DNA from: an uncultured Bacteroidales bacterium
Lineage (GTDB): Bacteria; Bacteroidota; Bacteroidia; Bacteroidales; Bacteroidaceae
NCBI GenBank assembly: GCA_902787575.1
Contig: CADAGX010000004.1
Span: 1 to 64,000, forward strand
DNA length: 64,000 nucleotides
Reading direction: 5' to 3'
Shown: positions 48,707 to 57,331 of the stretch, in pieces
How the letters are laid out: the number at the start of each line of letters is the position of its first letter
How positions within the stretch are numbered: position 1 is the first letter of the stretch
Notes under the pieces: model-generated
What the model saw: the letters and a program-made list of their open reading frames with translations, nothing else
Databases searched by the model: none
Told to the model about the DNA's origin: nothing
Translations under genes and position numbers: made by a program

Positions 48707-50878
48707 TCAGTTGCCCAAGTCGGAAAGGAATTTTATCCTTACCAGACGGATTTCCTCTTCCGAGAAAACATCGCCCAGCTCGTCGAGTGCTTCGTTCAGG
48801 TCGTCGGTTTCGGATTCCTCGAGGAAGTAATCGTAGATTTCCTGCATGTCGTCCTCGTCCATCACCTCGTTGATGTAATAATCGATATTCAGTTTCGTAC
48901 CGCTGTACACGATGGCCTCAATTTCCGTCAGTAGCTCGTCCATCTCCATGCCCTTGGCTTTGGCCAAATCGTCGAGTGCCACCTTGCGGTCTATGCTTTC
49001 GATGATGCTGACTTTGGCCTTGCTTTTGTTGGCAACGGTGCGCACGCGCAAATCTACGAGCCGCTCTATCTCGTTCTCCTCGCAGTGGCGGGCAATGAGT
49101 TCGCAGAAGGCTTTTCCGTAACGAAGCGCCTTACCCTCTCCTACTCCGCGTATGTTCTTCAGTTCCTCTATGGTGACAGGATAAGTGGTGGCCATGTCTT
49201 CGAGCGACGGGTCCTGAAAAATGACGTAGGGCGGCACGCCCATTTTTTCGGCCAAGTCGTGGCGCAAACTTTTCAGCATGGCCAAAAGCGTCTCGTCGAG
49301 CACCGAAGTGCCCACTGCCGCAGGTTCTTCGTACTCGTCGAACTCGTTGTCTTCGGTAATCTTGAACGAGACAGGCGACTTGATGAAGGCGCGCCCCTCG
49401 GCCGTGACCTTCAGCAGCCCGTAGTTTTCCACTTCCTTTTCAATGTATCCGCTAATCATAGCCTGGCGGAGAAGCGCGTTCCAGAACGATGGCTCGTGGG
49501 CGTCGCCGCAGCCGAAGCTGTCGAGCATCTCGTGGCGATGCGCCAAAACCTCGTCCGTCTCGCGTCCTACCAGTATATCTATGACGTAATCCACCTTGAA
49601 ATCTTCTTTGATTTCGATGATGACACGCAGCGCCAGCAGCAGTTCCACGCTTGCTTCGATGCGATTCTTCGGGTGGTTGCAGTTGTCGCAGCAGCCACAA
49701 TTCTCGTGCGGGTACTCCTCGCCAAAATAATGCAGCAGGAATTTGCGGCGGCACACGCTGGTCTCAGCGTAGGCAGCCGTCTCCTGCAGAAGCTGACGCC
49801 CGATATCCTGCTCGGCAACTGGCTTACCCTCCATGAATTTCTCAAGTTTTTGCAAATCACGTGGAGAATAAAAGGTGAGACAGATGCCTTCGCCGCCGTC
49901 GCGGCCGGCACGTCCGGTTTCTTGGTAATATCCTTCAAGACTTTTCGGGATATCGTAGTGAATCACGAATCGCACGTCGGGTTTGTCAATGCCCATTCCA
50001 AAGGCTATCGTGGCAACGATGACGTCGAGACGCTCCATAAGAAAATCGTCTTGCGTCTCGCTACGCACGGCGGAGTCCATACCGGCATGATATGCACGTG
50101 CATTTATCTGGTTCGCCCGCAGAATTTCGGCCAGCTCCTCCACGCGCTTACGACTCAGGCAGTAGATAATTCCGCTCTTGCCCTTGTGCTGCATGATGAA
50201 GCGTATGATATCCTTGTCCACGTCCTTTGTCTTCGGGCGTACCTCGTAATAAAGATTCGGACGGTTGAAGGAACTTTTAAATTCTGCCGCGTCGGGCATT
50301 CCCAAATTCTTCTTGATATCCACCCGCACTTTGTCGGTAGCCGTGGCGGTAAGTGCAATAATCGGAGCTGCGCCAATCTGATTTATGATGGGCCGAATGC
50401 GGCGATATTCCGGCCGGAAGTCGTGTCCCCATTCCGAGATGCAATGCGCCTCGTCCACGGCGTAAAAAGAAATCGTAACATTTGTCAGAAAGTCGATATT
50501 CTCGGCCTTCGTGAGCGATTCGGGTGCGACGTAGAGAAGTTTCGTAGTGCCAGACTGGATATCTCGCTTGACGCGTTCGGTCTGCGCTTTGGTGAGCGAA
50601 GAGTTTATGAAGTGTGCGATTCCGTCGTTCTCACTCACTTGGCGGATGGCATCCACTTGGTTTTTCATCAGCGCAATGAGGGGAGAGATGACGATGGCCG
50701 TGCCTTCCATCAGAAGAGCAGGAAGCTGGTAGCAAAGCGACTTGCCGCCGCCCGTCGGCATCAGCACGAAAGTATCGCGGCCGGCCAACACATTGCGGAT
50801 AATGGCCTCTTGATCGCCCTTGAACGCGTCGAAACCAAAATAGTGCTTCAGGTGCTCTGTCAGATTATAATATGCCAT
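48707..50878 (-). CDS. recQ: ATP-dependent DNA helicase RecQ
   Basis: RecQ unwinds DNA 3'-5' in recombination and repair. The start MAYYNLTEHLKHYFGF at 50878 is favoured by the -7 box at 50907-50914; an ATG three codons upstream is possible. The 723-residue protein has Walker A TGGGKS (about 42-47), DEAH, the zinc-binding region with CGCCDNC near 400, a winged helix, and an HRDC domain (about 525-605, GVGEGKALRYGKAF). A C-terminal acidic extension of about 100 residues follows, common in this phylum. It is monocistronic. Confidence 0.96.
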   Translation of the reverse strand: MAYYNLTEHLKHYFGFDAFKGDQEAIIRNVLAGRDTFVLMPTGGGKSLCYQLPALLMEGTAIVISPLIALMKNQVDAIRQVSENDGIAHFINSSLTKAQTERVKRDIQSGTTKLLYVAPESLTKAENIDFLTNVTISFYAVDEAHCISEWGHDFRPEYRRIRPIINQIGAAPIIALTATATDKVRVDIKKNLGMPDAAEFKSSFNRPNLYYEVRPKTKDVDKDIIRFIMQHKGKSGIIYCLSRKRVEELAEILRANQINARAYHAGMDSAVRSETQDDFLMERLDVIVATIAFGMGIDKPDVRFVIHYDIPKSLEGYYQETGRAGRDGGEGICLTFYSPRDLQKLEKFMEGKPVAEQDIGRQLLQETAAYAETSVCRRKFLLHYFGEEYPHENCGCCDNCNHPKNRIEASVELLLALRVIIEIKEDFKVDYVIDILVGRETDEVLAHRHEMLDSFGCGDAHEPSFWNALLRQAMISGYIEKEVENYGLLKVTAEGRAFIKSPVSFKITEDNEFDEYEEPAAVGTSVLDETLLAMLKSLRHDLAEKMGVPPYVIFQDPSLEDMATTYPVTIEELKNIRGVGEGKALRYGKAFCELIARHCEENEIERLVDLRVRTVANKSKAKVSIIESIDRKVALDDLAKAKGMEMDELLTEIEAIVYSGTKLNIDYYINEVMDEDDMQEIYDYFLEESETDDLNEALDELGDVFSEEEIRLVRIKFLSDLGN

Positions 50879-50906
50879 AACGCACAACTTACACGTTAGT
50901 CAAAGA

Positions 50907-50937
50907 CAAAGATAAGGAAATATTTTTAATAACCAAA
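50907..50937 (-). promoter_or_regulatory. Promoter of recQ
   Basis: On the minus strand TTTG (50937-50934), 19 bases, then TATCTTTG (50914-50907). The leader is about 25 bases. Confidence 0.78.
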
Positions 50938-50964
50938 GGAATCTCTAAAAAAAATGCCTCGCGG

Positions 50965-51003
50965 AAATAAAAAAGGGAGTTTCGCAGCACCGAAACTCCC
51001 CTC
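50965..51003. terminator. Terminator of the tig-clpP-clpX operon
   Basis: Perfect 10-base arms (50975-50984 and 50991-51000) close a 6-base loop. On the minus strand the stem is followed by a T run (50974-50969). It lies 23 bases after the clpX stop. Confidence 0.92.
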
Positions 51004-51022
51004 GTTTTTCCGACTCGCGTCG

Positions 51023-52258
51023 TCAGACAGCAAGTTTTTGACTCTTCTCTAATTGTTTTTCCGCGTAGTCCTTTGTAATTTCCAACGAGGTCGCACTTGT
51101 AGACGGCGCCTCAAATTGTGCATCAATCATAATGGCTTCCATGATGCTGCGAAGGCCGCGAGCTCCAAGTTTGTACTCCACCGCCTTTTCTACGATGTAG
51201 TCGAGTGCATCGTCGGCAAACGTCAAATCTATTCCATCCATGCGAAAGAGTTTGACTTGCTGCTTGACGATTGAATTTTTCGGCTCGGTGAGAATTCTGC
51301 GGAGTGCAGCCCGATCGAGAGGATTCAAGTAGGTGAGAACCGGAAGGCGACCTATGATTTCCGGAATAAGTCCGAATGATTTCAGGTCCTGCGGCAGGAT
51401 GTATTTCATCAAATCCTTCGTGTCAATCTTCTGAATGTGCTGCACGCTGTTGTATCCCACGACGTGCGTGTTGAGTCGCTGCGCGATCTTTTTCTCGATA
51501 CCATCAAACGCACCGCCGCAAATAAAGAGGATATTATGCGTATCCACGTGTATATAATCCTGGTCCGGGTGCTTGCGTCCGCCTTTTGGCGGCACGTTTA
51601 CGATGGAACCTTCCAACAATTTCAGAAGTCCCTGCTGTACGCCCTCTCCGCTGACGTCTCGCGTGATGCTTGGGTTGTCGGCCTTTCGGGCGATTTTATC
51701 TATCTCGTCGATGAAAACGATGCCTCGTTGAGCGGCTGCGACGTCATAATCTGCCACCTGCAACAGGCGGCTGAGAATACTTTCGACGTCCTCGCCCACA
51801 TAACCGGCTTCGGTAAAGACGGTGGCATCCACGATGGTAAACGGAACCTTGAGCAGCCGTGCAATCGTTCGCGCGAGAAGTGTCTTGCCAGTGCCCGTCG
51901 AACCCACCATGATGATGTTGCTCTTCTCGATTTCCACATCGTCGTCGCTACGCTGCGCAAGGCGTTTGTAGTGGTTATAGACCGAGACAGCCAGATAACG
52001 CTTGGCCGCATCCTGACCAATGACGTACTGGTCGAGATACTCCTTGATGTCTTGCGGCTTAGGCAACGTGCGCAAGTCGTCGGCGCTGAACGTCGTTTTG
52101 CTTCGTGCGGCCACGCCGGTTCCGTGCTGCCGCAGTATCTCGTTGGCCCGCTCGGCGCACTCATCGCAGATATAGCCGTCGATACCGGAGAGAAGCACCT
52201 TCACTTCCTTCTCCGATCGCCCGCAGAAAGAGCATCTCCGTTGCTTGTTGTTTGCCAT
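51023..52258 (-). CDS. clpX: ATP-dependent Clp protease ATP-binding subunit ClpX
   Basis: ClpX unfolds tagged proteins and feeds them to ClpP. The 411-residue protein has the N-terminal C4 zinc-binding domain (CSFCGR and CDEC, residues 9-38), Walker [12 protein letters not shown] (about 117-127), Walker [10 protein letters not shown] and sensor 2 region ([10 protein letters not shown]). Length is normal. It follows clpP by 77 bases, a gap that contains a palindromic repeat. A strong terminator lies behind it. Confidence 0.97.
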   Translation of the reverse strand: MANNKQRRCSFCGRSEKEVKVLLSGIDGYICDECAERANEILRQHGTGVAARSKTTFSADDLRTLPKPQDIKEYLDQYVIGQDAAKRYLAVSVYNHYKRLAQRSDDDVEIEKSNIIMVGSTGTGKTLLARTIARLLKVPFTIVDATVFTEAGYVGEDVESILSRLLQVADYDVAAAQRGIVFIDEIDKIARKADNPSITRDVSGEGVQQGLLKLLEGSIVNVPPKGGRKHPDQDYIHVDTHNILFICGGAFDGIEKKIAQRLNTHVVGYNSVQHIQKIDTKDLMKYILPQDLKSFGLIPEIIGRLPVLTYLNPLDRAALRRILTEPKNSIVKQQVKLFRMDGIDLTFADDALDYIVEKAVEYKLGARGLRSIMEAIMIDAQFEAPSTSATSLEITKDYAEKQLEKSQKLAV

Positions 52259-52303
52259 ACTAAACGTTGTTTTCTGAAAACTTCGTGCCGCACCACAAAA
52301 AGT

Positions 52304-52330
52304 ACGTGTGGCGCTGAATTTCCCACACGT
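52304..52330. repeat. Palindromic repeat between clpP and clpX (copy 4)
   Basis: Perfect 8-base arms ACGTGTGG (52304-52311) and CCACACGT (52323-52330) around an 11-base loop, five bases after the clpP stop. On the minus strand the stem is followed by ACTTTTTG, so a partial terminator effect is possible. Confidence 0.7.
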
Positions 52331-52335
52331 GCCGC

Positions 52336-53001
52336 TTACTTGCGCACGAGCACTTGGTCTATCATCCCGTAGTCTTTTGCTTCCTGCGCCGTCATCCAGT
52401 AGTCACGGTCGCTGTCGGCCCACACCTTGTCGAAGTCGGTATGCGAGTGGTAGGCTATGATAGTATAGAGTTCTTTCTTCAGTTTCTGAATCTCACGCGC
52501 CGTAATCTCAATATCACTGGCCTGACCCTGAGCGCCGCCCATCGGTTGGTGAATCATCACACGACTATGCGGCAGTGCGCTGCGCTTGCCTTCCTCGCCC
52601 GCCACGAGCAAAACGGCGGCCATGCTGGCGGCCATTCCGGTACAAATCGTGGCAACGTTACTTGTGACGAATTGCATCGTGTCGTAGATGCCCAGTCCTG
52701 CGTGAACGCTGCCGCCGGGAGAATTTATATAAATGCTGATATCTTTCCCCGGGTCGGCGCTGTCCAGATACAACAGCTGGGCCTGCAAGGTATTGGCCGT
52801 ATAATCGTCGATTTCTGTGCCGAGAAAAATGATGCGGTCCATCATAAGCCGGCTGAAGACGTCCATCTGCGTAACATTCAGCTGGCGTTCCTCCAGAATG
52901 TACGGGTTGAGATACTGATTCTGAGCGCTGATTACGTCGTCCACCACCATGCTGCTGAGTCCGAGATGCCGCGTGGCGTATTTGCGAAAGTCGTCTTTCA
53001 T
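52336..53001 (-). CDS. clpP: ATP-dependent Clp protease proteolytic subunit ClpP
   Basis: ClpP is the barrel-shaped serine peptidase of ClpXP. The 221-residue protein has the catalytic Ser126 in GMAASMAAV, His151 in MIHQPMGG, and the third residue Asp in the region near 200 ([12 protein letters not shown]). The N-terminus is extended by about 15 residues relative to E. coli, as in related organisms. The gene sits between tig and clpX, the usual order here. Confidence 0.97.
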   Translation of the reverse strand: MKDDFRKYATRHLGLSSMVVDDVISAQNQYLNPYILEERQLNVTQMDVFSRLMMDRIIFLGTEIDDYTANTLQAQLLYLDSADPGKDISIYINSPGGSVHAGLGIYDTMQFVTSNVATICTGMAASMAAVLLVAGEEGKRSALPHSRVMIHQPMGGAQGQASDIEITAREIQKLKKELYTIIAYHSHTDFDKVWADSDRDYWMTAQEAKDYGMIDQVLVRK

Positions 53002-53100
53002 ATCTTTTGCGTTTATCTGTTTCTATATTGCAAGAAGGGACCGGGATGCCGCACTCCGTCTCCCCAGTCCCCACATTGCGTACTTAAATTGTCGGAAGCA

Positions 53101-54468
53101 TCACTTTGCCGGCGCCAGGAGTTTGTTGAACTCGTCGAGCGTCACTTCTTTCACCTTCAGCTTCACTTTTTCCTTTGCCTTCTGTGCTATCTTGTTTTCC
53201 ACCGTGCGAGCCACAAGTCCCTCGGCCTGCTGTTTGTTTTTCAGCATCTCGTTGGCGTAGTTCGTCAGCACGTCGTCGGGAAGATTCGTCATGCCATATT
53301 GAGCAAACTGCATGCGAGTGGCAGCTTTTGCCGTTTCCATTACGTCGGGCTGCTCCACCTTAATTTCCAATTGGTCGGCCAATTGTTCCTTTATCAAGTG
53401 CCACGTCAGTTCGTCGAGGCTGCCCTGGAAATTTTCCTCCACGTAGTTGTCGTCCTTCTCGGGGTTGTTAAGCTTCATTATGCGCTTCAGCATTGCTTCG
53501 GGGAACTCGAGTTTTCCAAGACGCTTCACCATGTGTGCACGCAAATCTTGCATGAATTTGAAATCGCTGTCAGCCGCGAACGTCTCGGACATCTCTTTGC
53601 GAATGTGCTCGGCAAACTCTTCTTTACTCTTGACGGCGCCGGCACCCAGAACTTGGTCAAAGAGTTTTTGGTCTATCTCGGCTGGCGCGTAGCGTGTGAT
53701 TTCTGTAATTTTAAAATTGAAGTCCGATTTCACTCCTGCGGCCTCGTCCTTTGTGATATGCAACAGGCTGGCAAGTTCGACGTCGCTGTTGTTATATGCC
53801 TTTGCGGGGTTAAATACGATGGTTCCTCCCACTTTGGCGCCCTCAAACTTCGCTTTCTCTGCGTCGTCCTTCATGTAGTCGGGCAGCATTACGGCGTTCT
53901 CCACTTTGATGCCGCCTTCCAAAACAGCCTTACCCTTTGCGTCAAGTTGCTCCAGCTCGCCCTTCACCATGTCTTTCGGCATGTAGGAATCCACCTTATT
54001 ATATTGGCCGGCTCGCTGTGCGTAAGCCTGCATCTGCTCGTCCACCATTGCGTCGTCCACCTTAATCGTGTAGTAAGGCACATTGTCGCGGCCATTAATC
54101 TTGGCGTCGAACTCGGGAGCAAGCGCCACGTCGAACACAAACGTAAATGTGTCCATCGTCTCGAAATCTACCTTGGGCTGTTTCTCCTCGTCTGGCAGGG
54201 GTTCGCCCAGCATATTCAGCTTCTGCTCGCGAATGTACTTGTAGATTTCCGAACTCAGCAACTTGTTTACTTCCTCGGCGGTAATCTCCGTGCCAAAACG
54301 ACGCTTCAGCAGTCCCATTGGCACCTGTCCCGGGCGGAATCCCGGCATGTTGGCTTTCTTGCGGAAATCCTTCAGCGCTGTGGTTACCTTATCTTCATAA
54401 TCGGGTTTCTCAAGCACGATGGTGAGCAAACCATTCACGTTGTCTGTCTTTTCGAATGTAATGTTCAT
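53101..54468 (-). CDS. tig: Trigger factor (ribosome-associated chaperone)
   Basis: The 455-residue protein has the ribosome-binding N-terminal part (KDFRKKANMPGFRPGQVPMGLL near 33-54, with the GFRPGxxP signature) and the C-terminal helical arms. The central FKBP-like domain is divergent and lacks the usual active-site aromatic residues as far as I can see, which is common for the phylum. It heads the tig-clpP-clpX operon, whose products link synthesis with degradation. Confidence 0.95.
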   Translation of the reverse strand: MNITFEKTDNVNGLLTIVLEKPDYEDKVTTALKDFRKKANMPGFRPGQVPMGLLKRRFGTEITAEEVNKLLSSEIYKYIREQKLNMLGEPLPDEEKQPKVDFETMDTFTFVFDVALAPEFDAKINGRDNVPYYTIKVDDAMVDEQMQAYAQRAGQYNKVDSYMPKDMVKGELEQLDAKGKAVLEGGIKVENAVMLPDYMKDDAEKAKFEGAKVGGTIVFNPAKAYNNSDVELASLLHITKDEAAGVKSDFNFKITEITRYAPAEIDQKLFDQVLGAGAVKSKEEFAEHIRKEMSETFAADSDFKFMQDLRAHMVKRLGKLEFPEAMLKRIMKLNNPEKDDNYVEENFQGSLDELTWHLIKEQLADQLEIKVEQPDVMETAKAATRMQFAQYGMTNLPDDVLTNYANEMLKNKQQAEGLVARTVENKIAQKAKEKVKLKVKEVTLDEFNKLLAPAK

Positions 54469-54523
54469 GTGAATCTTATTCGGTATATACTTTGTTAAAC
54501 TTCATTTTCCCTGAAATTGGCTG

Positions 54524-54555
54524 CAAAGTTAATGCTTTTCTGCGGAATAATCAAA
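54524..54555 (-). promoter_or_regulatory. Promoter of the tig-clpP-clpX operon
   Basis: On the minus strand TTTG (54555-54552), 20 bases, then TAACTTTG (54531-54524). The leader is about 50 bases. Confidence 0.78.
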
Positions 54556-54602
54556 TATTTGCCGTTTTTTATTCTTCCGTGCCTGACGCCGCATGTCAGA
54601 CG

Positions 54603-54681
54603 CGACGTGTCGCAACAACGAAAACCACGTGTCGCAATGAGCGTTGCCACACGTCGCAATTTCGCAGCGACACGTGGCAAT
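54603..54681. repeat. Four palindromic repeat copies downstream of lptB (copy cluster 5)
   Basis: CGACGTGTCGCAAC (54603-54616), CCACGTGTCGCAAT (54625-54638), TTGCCACACGTCGCAAT (54644-54660) and GCGACACGTGGCAAT (54667-54681), two in each orientation, lie between the lptB stop (54698) and the tig promoter. This is the clearest cluster of the family. Confidence 0.85.
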
Positions 54682-54697
54682 CCAAACGCCACGTCCG

Positions 54698-55585
54698 CTA
54701 CTCCTGCATGGAACGTTCCTCGTCCATCTGTTGGAAGTCCTTCATGCGAAGAACGAAGCTGTGGGTTAGATACTTATCAAGCACGACAGGATTGACGGCA
54801 AGCTCCTGCGGCGTGCCGTGGAAGAGTATTTGCCCCTCGAACAACAGGTAAGCGCGGTCGGTGATACACAGCGTTTCCTCCACGTTGTGGTCAGTAATCA
54901 GTACTCCGATGTTTCGTTGCTTCAGTTTCCACACGATGTACTGGATGTCCTCGACTGCGATAGGATCCACTCCGGCGAATGGTTCGTCGAGCATGATGAA
55001 CTTCGGCTCGATGGCCAGGCAGCGAGCAATCTCCGTACGACGTCTCTCACCTCCAGAAAGCTGGTCGCCCAGATTTTTTCTCACCTTCTGCAGTCGGAAT
55101 TCCGAAATGAGGGACTCCAACTTCCAACGCCTGTATTCCTTCAGCGTGCCTTCGAAGTAGTCGGGTTTCGGACGCATTTCCAGCACACTCGAAATGTTGT
55201 CTTCGACACTCATCTTGCGGAAAACGCTGGCCTCCTGCGCCAAATATCCGATTCCCAAGCGTGCACGCTTGTAAACCGGCAGTTTGGTTATCTCCTCGCC
55301 ACCCAAGAAAATGTGACCTTCGTTGGGAATCACCAGTCCGGTTGTCATGTAGAAAGAAGTGGTTTTACCTGCGCCGTTCGGTCCGAGCAAGCCCACTATC
55401 TCACCCTGCCGCACGTCGAACGACACATTATTAACCACCGTACGCTTACCGTATATCTTCACCAATCCCTCACTCCGCAGCTCGAGTTTGTCGGTCTGAG
55501 GCATCGTTTGTGTGGCGTCGCTCGCAGAATGTACGTTTTCTGGCGTCGTCTGGAGGCCGTCTGCAGTCTGTTGTACGTTGTCCAT
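54698..55585 (-). CDS. lptB: LPS export ABC transporter ATP-binding protein LptB
   Basis: LptB powers LPS extraction from the inner membrane with LptFG. The 295-residue protein has Walker [12 protein letters not shown], signature [13 protein letters not shown], Walker [13 protein letters not shown] and the H-loop ITDHNV. An N-terminal tail of about 35 polar residues precedes the domain; a second start ([10 protein letters not shown] at 55504) would remove it, but the -7 box 18 bases before 55585 favours the long form. A C-terminal extension of about 25 residues is present. The LptFG permeases are not in the window. Confidence 0.92.
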   Translation of the reverse strand: MDNVQQTADGLQTTPENVHSASDATQTMPQTDKLELRSEGLVKIYGKRTVVNNVSFDVRQGEIVGLLGPNGAGKTTSFYMTTGLVIPNEGHIFLGGEEITKLPVYKRARLGIGYLAQEASVFRKMSVEDNISSVLEMRPKPDYFEGTLKEYRRWKLESLISEFRLQKVRKNLGDQLSGGERRRTEIARCLAIEPKFIMLDEPFAGVDPIAVEDIQYIVWKLKQRNIGVLITDHNVEETLCITDRAYLLFEGQILFHGTPQELAVNPVVLDKYLTHSFVLRMKDFQQMDEERSMQE

Positions 55586-55602
55586 AATTACGTATTTGTC
55601 TG

Positions 55603-55610
55603 CAAAAGTA
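55603..55610 (-). promoter_or_regulatory. -7 box of the lptB promoter
   Basis: TACTTTTG (55610-55603) on the minus strand. The -33 region shows no TTTG at the right distance. Confidence 0.55.
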
Positions 55611-55663
55611 CGAAAAAAGGCAAAAAGACGAGTGCATTGGAACGTTTTTTAGCGGAATTTATG

Positions 55664-55671
55664 TAATTTTG
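55664..55671 (+). promoter_or_regulatory. -7 box of the mlaE promoter
   Basis: TAATTTTG on the plus strand, 19 bases before the ATG at 55690. It is divergent to the lptB promoter; -33 element unclear. Confidence 0.6.
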
Positions 55672-55689
55672 CAGCACAAAACTCAAAAA

Positions 55690-56433
55690 ATGCTCATCAC
55701 AGACGGACTTGCCACCTTCGGCCGCTACATCCAGCTCATGGCGAAAACTTTTTCGATGCCCGAACGTTGGAGAATGTTTGGCAAGCAGTATGTCAAGGAA
55801 ATGGCGCAGTTGGGCGTAGATTCCATAGGCATCGTGCTGCTTATCTCGTTCTTCATCGGCGCTGTGATATGCATTCAGATTAAACTTAACATTCAGAGTC
55901 CGTGGATGCCGAACTTCACAACCGGATATACCACACGCGAAATTATGCTTCTCGAGTTCTCGAGTAGCATCATGTGTCTCATACTTTCCGGAAAAGTGGG
56001 TAGTAATATTGCTTCCGAGATAGGCACGATGCGAGTGACGCAACAGATAGATGCTCTGGAAATCATGGGTGTCAACTCGGCTTCCTTCCTTATACTTCCC
56101 AAGATAGCAGGCATGATAACGATGATTCCTTTCCTCGTTGTCTTCAGTATCGCAGCCGGTTTTGTGGGCGCTTACGCGACGTCGCTCATGGGAGTTATCA
56201 CGGTAGATGACCTTACGGTGGGTCTTTTGCACGATTTCAACCAGTGGTATGTGTGGATGTCAATCATCAAAAGTCTCTTTTTTGCCTTCATAATTTCCAG
56301 TGTCAGCTCGTTCTATGGTTACACGGTAAGCGGCGGATCGTTCGATGTGGGCCGTGCCAGCACGGATGCGGTGGTCAGGAGCAGTATGCTCATACTCTTT
56401 GCCGACATTTTCCTCACGGCGTTGCTCTCGTAG
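55690..56433 (+). CDS. mlaE: MlaE-like phospholipid transport permease
   Basis: The 247-residue protein is an MlaE/YrbE-type permease that moves phospholipids between the membranes. Hydrophobic segments lie at about 45-65, 140-165, 185-210 and 225-245. The start at 55690 follows the -7 box; an upstream ATG (55669) lies within it and was rejected. It is separated by 43 bases from mlaF. The MlaD-type MCE protein is not in the window. The divergent lptB shares the outer-membrane lipid theme. Confidence 0.9.
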   Translation: MLITDGLATFGRYIQLMAKTFSMPERWRMFGKQYVKEMAQLGVDSIGIVLLISFFIGAVICIQIKLNIQSPWMPNFTTGYTTREIMLLEFSSSIMCLILSGKVGSNIASEIGTMRVTQQIDALEIMGVNSASFLILPKIAGMITMIPFLVVFSIAAGFVGAYATSLMGVITVDDLTVGLLHDFNQWYVWMSIIKSLFFAFIISSVSSFYGYTVSGGSFDVGRASTDAVVRSSMLILFADIFLTALLS

Positions 56434-56476
56434 GATGTGAAGCACGCGAGAAACAGAAGGCTGCAGAATAAGAACA

Positions 56477-57235
56477 ATGATAGAACTTCGTCACATATAC
56501 AAGTCGTTTGAAGACAAGGACGTGTTGCGCGACATAAACGCCGTCTTCGACAAGGGAAAGACAAACCTCATCATCGGACAAAGCGGCAGCGGAAAAACCG
56601 TTTTGATGAAGAACATTGTGGGTTTGCTCACGCCGGAACGCGGAGAAATACTCTACGACGGGCGCGATTTCGTGCGTATGTCGAAGCGTGAGCGCGTGCT
56701 GATTCGCCGCGAAATGGGCATGATTTTCCAGAGTGCGGCGCTCTTCGACTCAATGTCGGTGCTCGAGAATGTGATGTTCCCGCTGGACATGTTCTCAGAC
56801 ATGAACGCCACAGACCGCCGCCGGCGTGCCGAATTCTGTCTCTCACGCGTGAATCTGCAGGGTGCCGAAGGCAAGTTTCCCGGAGAAATAAGCGGCGGAA
56901 TGCAAAAACGTGTGGCCATTGCCCGAGCCATCGCACTTAATCCGAAGTATTTGTTCTGCGACGAACCGAACAGCGGACTCGACCCAAAGACGAGTCTCGT
57001 CATTGACGAGTTGATTCACGACATTACGCAGGAATACGACATGACGACGATTATCAACACGCACGACATGAATTCCGTCATGGGCATAGGCGAAAATATT
57101 ATTTTCATCTGCGACGGCCGCAAAGAGTGGCAAGGTAGCAAAGATGAGATAATGAGCAGCACCAACGAACGGCTCAACTCATTTATCTTCGCCAGCGACC
57201 TGGCAAAGAAAATCAAGGAGGCAAACACCGACTGA
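56477..57235 (+). CDS. mlaF: MlaF-like phospholipid transport ATP-binding protein
   Basis: The 252-residue ATPase has Walker A GQSGSGKTVLMKN, the signature ISGGMQKRVAIARA (the MlaF/Mkl-type with GGMQKR), Walker B LFCDEPNSGLDP and the H-loop THDMNS. It partners with the MlaE-like permease. A terminator hairpin lies shortly after the stop, so the transcript may end here and the periplasmic MCE part may be elsewhere. Confidence 0.93.
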   Translation: MIELRHIYKSFEDKDVLRDINAVFDKGKTNLIIGQSGSGKTVLMKNIVGLLTPERGEILYDGRDFVRMSKRERVLIRREMGMIFQSAALFDSMSVLENVMFPLDMFSDMNATDRRRRAEFCLSRVNLQGAEGKFPGEISGGMQKRVAIARAIALNPKYLFCDEPNSGLDPKTSLVIDELIHDITQEYDMTTIINTHDMNSVMGIGENIIFICDGRKEWQGSKDEIMSSTNERLNSFIFASDLAKKIKEANTD

Positions 57236-57275
57236 GGCTGCAGCATCCTCAGCACCACAGGCGAGAAAAAAATTA

Positions 57276-57316
57276 CGGCGTGAAGTTTCCATCAAAACTC
57301 CACGCCGCATTTTTTC
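57276..57316. terminator. Terminator between convergent mlaF and M16 genes
   Basis: Arms 57276-57288 and 57294-57307 pair with one bulged or mismatched base around a 5-base loop. A T run (57310-57315) follows on the plus strand. Confidence 0.85.
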
Positions 57317-57331
57317 TGCCACACGTCGCAA
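57310..57331. repeat. Palindromic repeat at the end of the M16 gene (copy 6)
   Basis: CTGCCACACGTCGCAA (57316-57331) ends directly before the M16 stop codon (57332-57334). Its complement GCGACGTGTGGCAGAAAA is identical to that at the recQ end. Confidence 0.8.

Noticed and set aside
49085..50899. A 604-codon plus-strand open frame opposite recQ
   Set aside because: Shadow of the RecQ frame; no start signal and no protein family pattern.
52354..54498. A 714-codon plus-strand open frame opposite clpP and tig
   Set aside because: It spans two real minus-strand genes and their spacer, and its translation is low-complexity shadow sequence.
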